From contig CAVVIH010000003.1 in the NCBI GenBank assembly GCA_963748295.1, positions 248,001-312,000 on the forward strand: 64,000 nt of DNA, read 5' to 3'. The notes under the pieces were generated by a model, which saw nothing but the letters and a program-made list of their open reading frames with translations, made no database searches and was not told the DNA's origin. Positions 37,655-46,492 of this stretch are shown piece by piece; positions within the stretch are counted from its first letter, which is position 1; every line of letters begins with the position of its first letter. The position numbers and the translations under genes are program-made. This DNA comes from CAVVIH01 sp963748295 (GTDB lineage: Bacteria > Acidobacteriota > Vicinamibacteria > Vicinamibacterales > 2-12-FULL-66-21).

Positions 37655-38580
37655 TGCGCTGGGCGGTGATCCTCTGCCTGATCGTCGGAGTGGGTGCTGA
37701 TGCGTCGGCGCGGCAGGTCAAGGATTCGTCAGCGGACCTGTCGCGCCGAAGCGTCGGCGCGGAGGCGGAGGCAAAGGCGGCTTTTGAGCGCGGACGGGCG
37801 GCGCACAACGCGGGCAAGAGGGACGAAGCCGTAAGCGCTTTCGAACGGGCGGTGGCGCTCGATCCGACCAGCTCCCTGTACCACATGTGGCTGGGACACG
37901 CCTATTCGCGTCAGCTGTCGAGCGCCGGGTTTCTGCGGAAGCCGTTCATCGGACGGCGATCGGGTGAGGCGTACAACATGGCGGTCAAGCTCGATCCGAA
38001 GAGCATCGACGCCGCCGAGGCACGGCTGGACTTCTTCCTCAATGCCCCGGGCATTGTCGGAGGCGGCATCGACAAGGCGCGGGCGGAAGCGGCGCGCATC
38101 GCGACGCTGGACGCCTATCGCGGCGGCATGGCCGAAGCACGCATCGCGGAGCACGAAAAGGACTGGGCAGCGGCCGAGCGGCGTTACCGTTCGCTGATGG
38201 CGGAATATCCGGATCGCACCGCCGCCGTCGACGCCCTGGTGACGATTCTCCAGAACGCCAAGCGCTTCGACGAAGCATTCAAGATCGTCGACGATCGGCT
38301 CGCGCGGCTCCCCGACGAGTCGTCCAGTCTCTACAATCTCGGACGTTTGGCAGCGGTGTCAGGACAACATCTTGCGCGTGGCGAATCGGCGCTGCGCCGT
38401 TTTCTCGCGATGACAGCCGCCGAGCCGGTGCGTCAGTCCAACGCGCATTACCGTCTGGGGATGATCAAGGAAAAGATGGGGGACGCGCCGGCGGCGGCAA
38501 CCGAGTATCGGGCCGCACTCGACTTGTATCCGCGTCATGAACCGGCCGCGGCGGCGCTCAAGAGGCTCCAGCCGCGGTAG
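37654..38580 (+). CDS. Secreted or periplasmic TPR protein
   Basis: About 308 residues. A signal peptide (VILCLIVGVGADASA) is followed by TPR units: AFERGRAAHNAGKRDEAVSA, FERAVALDPTSSLYHMWLGH, EKDWAAAERRYRSLMAEYPD, AKRFDEAFKIVDDRLARLPD and AHYRLGMIKEKMGDAPAAAT. The ATG overlaps the ADOP stop as TGATG, indicating translational coupling, so it probably belongs functionally to the permease. It ends 37 bp before the convergent kinase gene. A partner-binding or scaffold role is inferred from TPRs. Confidence 0.85.
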   Translation: MRWAVILCLIVGVGADASARQVKDSSADLSRRSVGAEAEAKAAFERGRAAHNAGKRDEAVSAFERAVALDPTSSLYHMWLGHAYSRQLSSAGFLRKPFIGRRSGEAYNMAVKLDPKSIDAAEARLDFFLNAPGIVGGGIDKARAEAARIATLDAYRGGMAEARIAEHEKDWAAAERRYRSLMAEYPDRTAAVDALVTILQNAKRFDEAFKIVDDRLARLPDESSSLYNLGRLAAVSGQHLARGESALRRFLAMTAAEPVRQSNAHYRLGMIKEKMGDAPAAATEYRAALDLYPRHEPAAAALKRLQPR

Positions 38581-38616
38581 ATTGGTTACCTTCGCTCGAC
38601 GTGCCACGGTGGACAA

Positions 38617-41188
38617 CTACTTGGCGGGTTCGAACAGGTTGGTGAGGTCGAGCAGTCCCCGTTCGGCGGCGCGGGCCCGCTGCGCGTCGACGTCGCGCCG
38701 CATCCGATCGAGGACGTCGCGGTAGCGCGGGTCGGATCGGAGCTCGGCCAGGATGGGATCGCGTTCGATCTGCGCGTACTCGCGATATCCACCATCATAG
38801 GCACGCGCGAGCCACTCCAGCGCGGCGTTGCGATCTTTGCGGAGCACGGCCGCGGCGGCGAGTTCGATCCGCAACGCCGGCATCTGATTGCCGCCGTCGA
38901 TGCGTTCGCGCGCGACCCGTTCGGCCTCGGCGAGCAGGGCGGACGCTTTCGCGGACTCTCCGCGCCTGGCGAGCGCATACGCGTAGCGGAGCCTCACGGT
39001 TTCCGCAACCGTGAGGTAGATCGAGGCCGAATGCTCCATGAGCGGCTCGAGCGCCGATTCGAGATCCGGGGAGTCCACCAAAAAGGCGATGTCGACGCCA
39101 TGGATCCTCACTTCCTCGTCCTTCGGATTGCGCGCCACCAGCTCTTTCGTGCGCGCCACCGCCCTGTCCACCTGTCCCTCGAACAGTTCGAGCATGGAGA
39201 ACAGAATCTGCACTCGCGTGAAGGTCGGAAACCGACGCTCCGCCTCTTCGAGTAACCGACGAGTCTCGGCGTCGGCCCGGATACTCAGCAACGGGACCAC
39301 CAGATGGTAGAAGTCGTTGTCGCGCTTTCCCGAGAGCCCGAACGACCGGCGTGACCAGTACGCCGAGTCCTCCAACCGTCCGAAATATCCTTCCTCCGTC
39401 GAGAAGTTGTTCATGGCCGGCGTGTTGTTCGGGTCGAGTTCCAGGGCACGCAGGAACGCCTGGCGCGACAGCGCGTCACGGCCTTTCATCCCGTACCCGG
39501 AGCCGAGGGCGTAATGGGTGTACGGGAGTAACGGATCGATGCGTAATGCCGCCTGGGCCTCGGCGATGCCCTTGTCGATGTTCGCTGGATCGTCGTAGAA
39601 ATAGCCCATCATCATCAGCCGGTACGCGATCCGCGACTGCGCGTCGGCATATTTCGGATCGAGCGCGAGCGCCTTGCGGTACATGCCAATCGCCTCGAGG
39701 TTCTGCGCACGATCGAACATGCTCAGCCGCCCCGCCTGCACGGCCAGCTTGTATGCCTCGACGTTCTCGGTCGGCCGCTTCTGCAGCCTCGTCTGCTCGT
39801 GGGGCGACAGGCTCGTATGCAGAGAACGCGCAATCTGGTGGGCGATGTCGCTCTGCACCGCCAGCACATCGGCCAGGTCGCGGTCGTATTGATTGGACCA
39901 GACGGTTTGCTGGTTCGAAGCGTCGACGAGCTCCGCGCTCACCCGCACGCGATTGCCCTCCACCCTGATGCTGCCGTCGACGAAGTTGCGGACGCCGAGC
40001 TCGCGCACGGCGCGCGCGACGTCGTCCTTGTAGCCGTCCAGCCCGTTGCGGCTCAGGAGCCGCAGCGATGCCACCTGGGACAGTTGGCCGCGGATTTCGT
40101 CGGTAATCCCGGCCGCGAAGTAGCCTTGCGCGGGATCGGGCGACAGGCTGGTGAAGGGACGAACCACGATCAGCGGACGCCCGCCCTCGGCGTCGCCGGC
40201 GACCGGCCGGCTTCGCCACCAGCCCAGCGACGCGGCTGCGGCGATCAGAACGACAGCGATCGTCATGACGACGGTGCGCGTCGAAGTCGATCGCGATCGA
40301 ACGGGAGCCGCGGCCGTGTGGCGCGAGCTCGACTCGTCGATGCTCTTGAGATCACGAGCCAGATCCCCCGTGGATTCGTAGCGCTCGGCCGGATTCTTGG
40401 CGAGGCAGCGCGCGACGACCGCGGCAAGATGCGCAGGCACGTCGGGACTCAGCGACTCGATCGGCGCCGGGTCGTCATCGATGGTCGCCGCCAGCGATTG
40501 CGCCGTTGTCGGGCGCTCGAACGGACGCGTGCGCGTGACGAGCTCGTAGATCAGGAGTCCCAGCGCGAACTGATCCGAGCGAAAGTCCACCGGCTGGCCG
40601 CTCGCCTGCTCGGGCGACATGTAGCCAAGCGTTCCCAGCACGCTCCCAAATGCCGTGGCACCGGCATGCGTGACCGTGGGCACGTCCGGTCGTGGCGAGA
40701 CAGCCGTTTCCGCGTTCAGCTTGGCGATGCCGAAGTCGACGATCTTGGCGAGCCCGTCTCCGGTCACCATGACGTTCTCGGGCTTGAGATCGCGATGGAC
40801 GATGCCGGCGGCGTGCGCCTTGGCCAGGCCCTCTGCGACCTGCCGGGCCAGATGGATCGCGCGGCGCAGCGGGACCTGGCCCTGCTTCAGCATCTCGCGG
40901 ATCGTGCGGCCATCGACCCATTCCATCGCGATAAACGCCGTGCCACGCTCGCGGCCGACGTCATGGATCGTGAGGATGTTCGGATGGTTGAGCGCGGATG
41001 CCGCGCGCGCTTCCTGCTCGAAGCGGGTGACCCGATCCGGCGTGGCCAGGTCGGGCGAGAGGTACCTTGATGGCGACCGTGCGCCGCAGCCGCGAGTCCT
41101 CGGCACGGTACACCTCGCCCATGCCGCCCGAGCCGAGAAGCGACTGCAGGACGTACGGACCCAGGTGAGTGCCGGGGGCCAATGGCAT
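38617..41188 (-). CDS. Transmembrane Ser/Thr protein kinase with C-terminal TPR/FlgO-like region, one frameshift
   Basis: About 857 residues. The glycine loop [18 protein letters not shown] and VAIKV start in one frame from ATG 41188. The frame shifts near 41062 and continues [20 protein letters not shown]. Catalytic HRDLKPENV (near residue 129), DFG (near 149) and [13 protein letters not shown] are intact. A single transmembrane helix ([20 protein letters not shown], about 306-326) precedes a periplasmic part. That part begins like the integral-membrane TPR kinases of Acidobacteriota ([40 protein letters not shown]) and ends in TPRs. It would phosphorylate cytoplasmic targets in response to an outside signal. 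It is convergent with the TPR gene. Confidence 0.87.
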
Positions 41189-41253
41189 GACGACGCGGAT
41201 TATTGCACGTCAACGAGGTGCCCTTGCGTGGCGCGTATAAGATGGTCGCGCCC

Positions 41254-43425
41254 ATGCGAATCCTGTTCATCTGCACTCTGCTTTGTTTTCTGACGATAAC
41301 AGGACTCGCTCAAACTACGCGTTCACTCCCTCAGCCGGGCCTGGCCAAGGACTGGGCAAATCGCGTGATGTCCGACGACCCGAAGGTCCGGGCAACCGCC
41401 GAAGCCGCCCTCGTCCAAGGAGCGGGGCGTTCGCTGCCCGTGCTGAGACGATTCCTCAACCTTCGCAATGAAGACCTGCAACTGAAGACTTTTGAAATCA
41501 TCCGGCGGATCGGTCCGCCAAGTATTCCGCTGCTGGTGGACCTGCTTCGGCACGAGCAGACCTCCATCCGGCGCAGCGCCGTCGATGCCTTGATTGACCT
41601 GGCGCCCTATACGGAATCGATTCAACCGGCGTTGAGACGGGCACTGGGTGACGAGGATTCGGAAGTTGCGGGCGATGCCGCACGTGCCCTGGGCGCTTTG
41701 GGCCAGAAGGCCAGTCCTTCGGTACGCGCTCTGGTCCAGGCTCTCTCGCACGAGGACCCCCACGTCCGCATCTACGCGGCGGAGGCCCTGGCGTCCATCG
41801 GTCCGAATGCGGCGGCGGCGACCGAGGACCTCGCCAGAGCCGTGGGCGATCCGATTCCCGGTGTCCGATGGGCGGCGTGCGAGGCCCTCGCAAGCATCGG
41901 CCCCGCCGCGCACTCCGCTGTGCCGCAGTTGATCGAAGCTCTGACGGATGAATTCCTCTATGTGCGCATTTTCGCGGCCGGGGCGCTGGGAAGCATCGGG
42001 CCGAAGGCACAGGCGGCCCGGGAGGCGCTGAGAGAGGCCGCAAACGATCCCACACTGCGTAACGAAGCCGAGTGGGCGTTGAATCGAATCGCGGGAGTCG
42101 AGTCTGGAAAGCCTGTCGTCCCACCTCTCAAGCCCGCGCCTTCCGTCGCGCCCCAACCCCAGACGACGGTGGCTCAGACGGGGAATCCTCCGGTTGACTG
42201 GGATACGACGACCGGGCGGAACATCGTCTGGAGCGTCGAGTTGGGAAACGAGACGCTTGGCCGTCCCGTGGTTGCCGGCGATGCGGTCTATGTGGGCACC
42301 GACAACTCCAGGCAAATGAACCCCGCCTTTCAGGAAGAGTCCGGCGTGCTCATGGCCTTTCGGGTGACGGATGGCACGTTCCTCTGGCAGGACGTGGCCC
42401 CGCGAGTGGAGCGCGGCCTGCGGGAGTTCCTACTGGCTTCGACGACAAGTGCGCCGTATGTGGAAGGGAACCGCTTGTACTACGTCACCGCCGATTGCCA
42501 GCTCCGTTGCCTCGACACGCAGGGTTTCCGCGTCTGGGAGCTGGACATGTGCGCCCGCCTGGGTGTCTTTCCGCATGAAGCAACGAACAGCGAAGTGTTG
42601 CCCGTGGGCGATCTGCTGATGGTCAGTACTTCCAACGGCCAGAATGAAGGCCATACGCGCGTCCCTTCGCCACGCGCCCCAAGTCTGATCGCGGTGGACA
42701 AGCACTCGGGCGAAGTGGTCTGGCGCGCCATCGGCGCTGGCGGGCAGGTGTTGCACGGCCAGTGGTCCAGCCCGGTGGCGGCGAACGTCAACGGGCGCAT
42801 GCAGGTGCTCTTCGGCGGAGGAGATGGCTGGCTGCGCGCCTACGACGCGGCGTCGGGTCACGAACTCTGGCGATTTGACGGCAACCCGAAAGACGCCCGC
42901 TGGCTTCCGCGCCCCGGCGTCCTTTCGCGCAGCTCGATCATTGCTTCGCCGGTCTTCGCCGACGGCCGCGTCTTCGTAGCCATGGGCCAGGATCCTCTGC
43001 ACGGCAACGGACCTTCTTTGATTCACGCGATCAGTCCCAACGGCCAGGGAGACGTCACCGGGAGCAGGCTCCTCTGGACTTCTCGCGAAGTCGGCCGCGT
43101 GGTGGGAACGCCCATCGTGAAGGACGGTCTGCTCTACGTCGGGGACCTGGGCGGAACAATTCATTGTCTGGACGCGGCAACCGGCGCCCACGTCTGGAAG
43201 CACGAGACGAACGAGGCGATCTGGGGATGCCTCCTGCTGGCCGGCGACCGGCTCTACGTTGGGAACGTCGAAGGCACCATGACCGTTCTTCGTGCCGGAC
43301 GGCGAAAGGAATTGCTGGCGCAGATCGAGATGGATGCGCCGCTCTATTCACGTCCGGCGCTCGTCGGCGATGCGCTTTATCTGGCCACCGCGCGCCGGTT
43401 GTACCTGATCGCGGCAAAGCCTTGA
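41254..43425 (+). CDS. HEAT-repeat / PQQ-type beta-propeller fusion protein, secreted
   Basis: About 723 residues. A signal peptide (MRILFICTLLCFLTITGLAQ) starts at ATG 41254; in-frame starts at 41203 and 41242 would bury it. Residues about 30-280 are PBS-lyase-type HEAT repeats (SEVAGDAARALGALGQKASP, HVRIYAAEALASIGPNAAAA, GVRWAACEALASIGPAAHSA). A PQQ/quinoprotein-like propeller follows (GRPVVAGDAVYVGTDNSRQM, GLLYVGDLGGTIHCLDAATG, RLYVGNVEGTMTVLRAGRRK). Catalytic quinoprotein residues are not evident, so it may be a structural propeller like BamB. It is separated by 17 bp from a convergent small membrane protein gene. Confidence 0.85.
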   Translation: MRILFICTLLCFLTITGLAQTTRSLPQPGLAKDWANRVMSDDPKVRATAEAALVQGAGRSLPVLRRFLNLRNEDLQLKTFEIIRRIGPPSIPLLVDLLRHEQTSIRRSAVDALIDLAPYTESIQPALRRALGDEDSEVAGDAARALGALGQKASPSVRALVQALSHEDPHVRIYAAEALASIGPNAAAATEDLARAVGDPIPGVRWAACEALASIGPAAHSAVPQLIEALTDEFLYVRIFAAGALGSIGPKAQAAREALREAANDPTLRNEAEWALNRIAGVESGKPVVPPLKPAPSVAPQPQTTVAQTGNPPVDWDTTTGRNIVWSVELGNETLGRPVVAGDAVYVGTDNSRQMNPAFQEESGVLMAFRVTDGTFLWQDVAPRVERGLREFLLASTTSAPYVEGNRLYYVTADCQLRCLDTQGFRVWELDMCARLGVFPHEATNSEVLPVGDLLMVSTSNGQNEGHTRVPSPRAPSLIAVDKHSGEVVWRAIGAGGQVLHGQWSSPVAANVNGRMQVLFGGGDGWLRAYDAASGHELWRFDGNPKDARWLPRPGVLSRSSIIASPVFADGRVFVAMGQDPLHGNGPSLIHAISPNGQGDVTGSRLLWTSREVGRVVGTPIVKDGLLYVGDLGGTIHCLDAATGAHVWKHETNEAIWGCLLLAGDRLYVGNVEGTMTVLRAGRRKELLAQIEMDAPLYSRPALVGDALYLATARRLYLIAAKP

Positions 43426-43441
43426 TCCCCAAAAACGGCAG

Positions 43442-43648
43442 TTATCCCCGCCCTTTCCAGGCGGCGGTCAACGCGAATGCATGAAACGTGATGATAATCA
43501 GGAACGAAACCCGTACAGCGTTCCATTCCAGCGACACATCGGCTTCTCGGTGGTAGATGTCCGTCAATGCCAGGTGCGCGGTCACGATCGCCAGCACGGA
43601 CACGACGCCCAGCCAGAGCGACATACGGCACGCCGTCCGCAACGTCAT
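43442..43648 (-). CDS. Small membrane protein, two predicted helices
   Basis: About 68 residues. ATG 43648 has GGAGG five bases upstream, so I reject the longer in-frame start at 43705. The helices are MSLWLGVVSVLAIVTAHLAL and VSFLIIITFHAFALTAAW. I recognise no family. It is convergent with the HEAT-PQQ gene. Confidence 0.6.
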   Translation of the reverse strand: MTLRTACRMSLWLGVVSVLAIVTAHLALTDIYHREADVSLEWNAVRVSFLIIITFHAFALTAAWKGRG

Positions 43649-43906
43649 CACGCCCTCCCATGAAAAATGGATGAAAGGCGAGAGCGAGACCTGAATCGCG
43701 GTCACGCCCGATGATGCTGACGCAAGACAGGTACCGCGGCCGGCCGGCCGATCACGTCAAGTGCTCCCAGTCTCGAACCGGACGATTAGTCCCGCTCGAT
43801 CAACAGTTTCCATGACCGAGGTCTTCGACACTCGGCGAATCGGTCGATCAACGCTGGTTGGGACCGTGGGTTTTTACCCCGCGGTGCTCGAAAATTCCGA
43901 AGGGCG

Positions 43907-45925
43907 TTAGCGATCGTCGCCGCGGTCGCGCCGGCGGATGATCTCGTCCACGCTCAGGTTCGAGATGCCGCGTTGCTGAAGCCGCCGCACGTACGCCGGA
44001 TCGACGCCGTGATCGCGCATGCGGATCATCGCGTCGATCGGGATCCCCTTGTAGCCGAGCTCCGCCATCGCGCGCACATACTCGGGGTCGACGCCGTGGT
44101 CGCGCGCGCCGACCAGCGCGTCGTCGCTGAGTCCCCCGTAGCCGAGTGACGCGAGACCGCGGGCGTATTCCGGATCCACGCCGTGATCCCGCGTGCGTAT
44201 GAAACCGTCGATCGTGAGCTTGTGGCCGAGGCTCTGCATGCCGCGGACATATTCCGGATCGACGCCATGATCGCGCGCGCGGACGAGGTCGTCGGCCGGC
44301 AGCTTCGCGAGGCCAGTCGCCGACATGCCGCGGACATATTCCGGATCGACGCCGTGATCGCGGAGGCGGATCAGCGCGTCGACGGTGCCGAGACGGTAGC
44401 CGAGCGCCGCCATGTCCTTGACGTATCCGCCGTCGACGCCGTGCTGCGCCGCACGGACGAGCGTGCGAAGGTCCGGCGTCGCGTAGCCGGCGGCGGCCAG
44501 CGTGTCGAGATACGCAATGCCGATGTCGGAGACGGCGAGATAGAACTGGTCCTGCGGCGTCGGCCGGCCGATGCCGCGCTTCTCCAGCTCCGCGCCGAAC
44601 GTGGCGCTGGGCTCGAAGACGAACGTGCCCGCGCACGCGCTGTTGCGGCACGTGCCGTCGATGGTGAACGTGCCCGCCTCGCGCCGGATCGGGAAGTGCA
44701 CCGTGGAGGCCGATGCGAGCGTCGTTCCCGCCAGCCGCTCGAGATCGGCGAGCGCCATCGTCCTGCCATGGTTCGAGTTTCCCCGGCGAACGTTGAGTTG
44801 TACCCGGCCTGGATCCCGCGAGGGATGAACCTCCCACGTTCCGGTCAACTCCTGCGCGCTCGCGGCGGGCGACGGCGCTTGAGGCGGCGGTTCGATCGGC
44901 ACGAGCGCCGCGCGGAGGGCGGCCATCGGCAGGAACACCGCGATCGCCACCGCGACGAGGGCGCTGCCGGGGCCGCGGCCGAGCGCCGCGCGATTGCGCG
45001 CCTCGTCGAGGATCGCGAGCAGCCGGCGTTCGAGCTGTCGTGTGCGCGCCATGCCGAGCGCGGTCGCCGGCGCTGGCGCCGCGCGGAATGCGTGGGCGAT
45101 GTCGAGCAGATGCCCGGCGTAGTCGCCCGCGGCCGCGCCGGAGGCGAGCACGCGATCGTCGCAGGCGAGCTCGCGCTCCATACGCAGTCGCTTCGCCGCC
45201 CACCACACGCCCGGATGGGGCCAGTACAGCGCGCACGCGCAGGCGGCGATCCGCTGGATCAGGCAGTCGCGCCGCGCGATGTGCGCCAGCTCGTGCAGCA
45301 GCACCGCCCGCCGGCGATCGTCGGTCCACTCGTCGGCCGACGCGGGAAGCACGATCGTCGGCGCGATCGTGCCGAACGTCAGCGGCATCACGTCGCGTTC
45401 GCTGCGTACCAGGCGCACCGTCCTGGACACGCCAAGCTGCGCCGCCGCGTCGTCGCGCAGCCGACGCCACGCGGCGTCGGTCACGTCACGTGACGCCCGC
45501 GTCAGCCGGCCGAGGGCGAACGGCTCGAGGACGAGTCGCACGAGAAGCAGGACGACGCCGGCTGCGTACACAGCGAACAGCGCGGCGATCGCGGCGCGCG
45601 GCGTCAGGCGCGGCCCGTTCGCGAGCGCGGACGCGCCCGCCGGCACCGCACGCGAGGCCACGTCCGGTGTGACCACCGCGTTGGAAGAGGCGGTCCCGGT
45701 GAGGGCGGCGGGCGGCGCGAACGGCCGCGCGATCGGAATGGGCACGGTCAATTCCGGGAGGACCAGCGACGCAATCGGCAGCGCCAGCAGCGCGACGATC
45801 GCGAGCGTCCACACGAGATGCCGTGTCGCCGCCGACGCGCGGCGGCGCAGGGCGAAATCGGCGAGCGCCGCAGCAGCCAGCAGCGAGGACGCGCGGACGG
45901 TGATATCGAGTGCGAACGGGCTCAT
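43907..45925 (-). CDS. M56/BlaR1-family membrane metallopeptidase with HGVDPEY repeats
   Basis: 672 residues. The N-terminal part has several transmembrane helices and the M56 zinc motif HELAHIARRD (about 211-215). The helix VAVAIAVFLPMAALRAALV closes the membrane part. The extracellular C-terminal region lacks the penicillin-binding sensor of BlaR1. From about residue 500 it has six or more ~35-residue repeats, each with RDHGVDPEYVRGM or a variant, followed by a LGY..LP.D.LI.-like stretch. It should cleave or trigger cleavage of the BlaI partner on stimulation. The start overlaps the BlaI stop as ATGA (45922-45925), indicating translational coupling. Confidence 0.88.
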   Translation of the reverse strand: MSPFALDITVRASSLLAAAALADFALRRRASAATRHLVWTLAIVALLALPIASLVLPELTVPIPIARPFAPPAALTGTASSNAVVTPDVASRAVPAGASALANGPRLTPRAAIAALFAVYAAGVVLLLVRLVLEPFALGRLTRASRDVTDAAWRRLRDDAAAQLGVSRTVRLVRSERDVMPLTFGTIAPTIVLPASADEWTDDRRRAVLLHELAHIARRDCLIQRIAACACALYWPHPGVWWAAKRLRMERELACDDRVLASGAAAGDYAGHLLDIAHAFRAAPAPATALGMARTRQLERRLLAILDEARNRAALGRGPGSALVAVAIAVFLPMAALRAALVPIEPPPQAPSPAASAQELTGTWEVHPSRDPGRVQLNVRRGNSNHGRTMALADLERLAGTTLASASTVHFPIRREAGTFTIDGTCRNSACAGTFVFEPSATFGAELEKRGIGRPTPQDQFYLAVSDIGIAYLDTLAAAGYATPDLRTLVRAAQHGVDGGYVKDMAALGYRLGTVDALIRLRDHGVDPEYVRGMSATGLAKLPADDLVRARDHGVDPEYVRGMQSLGHKLTIDGFIRTRDHGVDPEYARGLASLGYGGLSDDALVGARDHGVDPEYVRAMAELGYKGIPIDAMIRMRDHGVDPAYVRRLQQRGISNLSVDEIIRRRDRGDDR

Positions 45926-46314
45926 CGTGTGCCTCCCTCGCGGCGGCGTCTCAGGAGCGCGCTCAGCCGCTTGTATTCCTCGGCGGACAGCGGCTCGGCG
46001 TCCATGCCGAGCAGCGCCGCGGCCGCGGAACCGGGTGAACCGTCGAAAAACGTGCGCACGAGCTGCTTCAGCGCGGAGCGGCTCGCATCCTGCGGCGTCG
46101 CGGCCGGGGAATAGACGAAGCGCGGGCCGTCGTACTCGCGGCCGAGCAGGCGGCGATCGATCATGATGTCGAGCAGCTTTCGCACGCTGGACGGGCTCGG
46201 CGCGTCGGGCAGCTCGGCCCGGATCTCTTCCACGGTGGCGCGGCGGCGGCGGTGGAGGATTTCCATGATCTGCGCTTCGCGGCGCGTGAGATGAGGAGGA
46301 TCAGGTCGCGGCAC
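45922..46314 (-). CDS. BlaI/MecI-family transcriptional repressor
   Basis: About 130 residues from GTG 46314, which has GGAG five bases upstream. The winged HTH reads LTRREAQIMEILHRRRRATV, EEIRAELPDAPSPSSVRKLL and DIMIDRRLLGREYDGPRFVY. The C-terminal dimerisation and proteolysis region contains ALKQLVRTFFDGSPGSAAAA. A longer frame to 46368 is open, but it would start upstream of the predicted transcription start and inside the operators, so I reject it. The repressor is coupled to an M56 protease gene, the classical BlaI/BlaR1 arrangement, but without a beta-lactamase nearby. Confidence 0.88.
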   Translation of the reverse strand: MPRPDPPHLTRREAQIMEILHRRRRATVEEIRAELPDAPSPSSVRKLLDIMIDRRLLGREYDGPRFVYSPAATPQDASRSALKQLVRTFFDGSPGSAAAALLGMDAEPLSAEEYKRLSALLRRRREGGTR

Positions 46315-46331
46315 GACGTCTCCGAGTATGG

Positions 46332-46384
46332 GCGAAAAAATTCGCGCTCTAGCGAATATATTCGCCATGCGGCGCGGCTGTCAA
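46332..46384 (-). promoter_or_regulatory. BlaI-M56 promoter with two 14-bp operators
   Basis: On the minus strand TTGACA (46379-46384) and TATATT (46355-46360) are 18 bp apart. GCGAATATATTCGC (46352-46365) is a perfect palindrome over the -10. GCGAAAAAATTCGC (46332-46345, perfect GCGAA/TTCGC arms) lies at the start of transcription. Their centres are 20 bp apart, two helical turns, suitable for cooperative binding of two BlaI dimers. Confidence 0.8.
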
Positions 46385-46434
46385 GCAGGACTGCCCGTAG
46401 CTCGCTCGAGACAGGCGACGTCGGCCTCGTGCTC

Positions 46435-46463
46435 TTGTCTTACTTTGTAATATAAAGTATATT
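46435..46463 (+). promoter_or_regulatory. Promoter of secreted-protein gene, dyad in spacer
   Basis: TTGTCT (46435-46440) and TATATT (46458-46463) are 17 bp apart. The dyad TACTTTGTAATATAAAGTA (46441-46459, perfect 6-bp arms) fills the spacer. The ATG at 46493 follows with GGAG seven bases upstream. The dyad differs from the BlaI sites, so another regulator is likely. Confidence 0.55.
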
Positions 46464-46492
46464 GCTGACGGCCTCTTCCGCGGAGTCCGATC

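Noticed and set aside
39799..41070. 423-codon plus-strand frame opposite the kinase
   Set aside because: Antisense to the kinase domain; no recognisable protein family.
43706..43906. Regulatory RNA between the small membrane protein and M56 genes
   Set aside because: No convincing hairpin plus T-run, promoter or conserved element could be seen.
43848..45470. 540-codon minus-strand frame overlapping the M56 gene in another frame
   Set aside because: The M56 frame has HELAH, helices and repeats; the alternative is Arg/Ala-rich without motifs.
46315..46368. Upstream start for BlaI (18 extra codons)
   Set aside because: It would lie upstream of the predicted transcription start and within both operators; GTG 46314 has a good ribosome-binding site.
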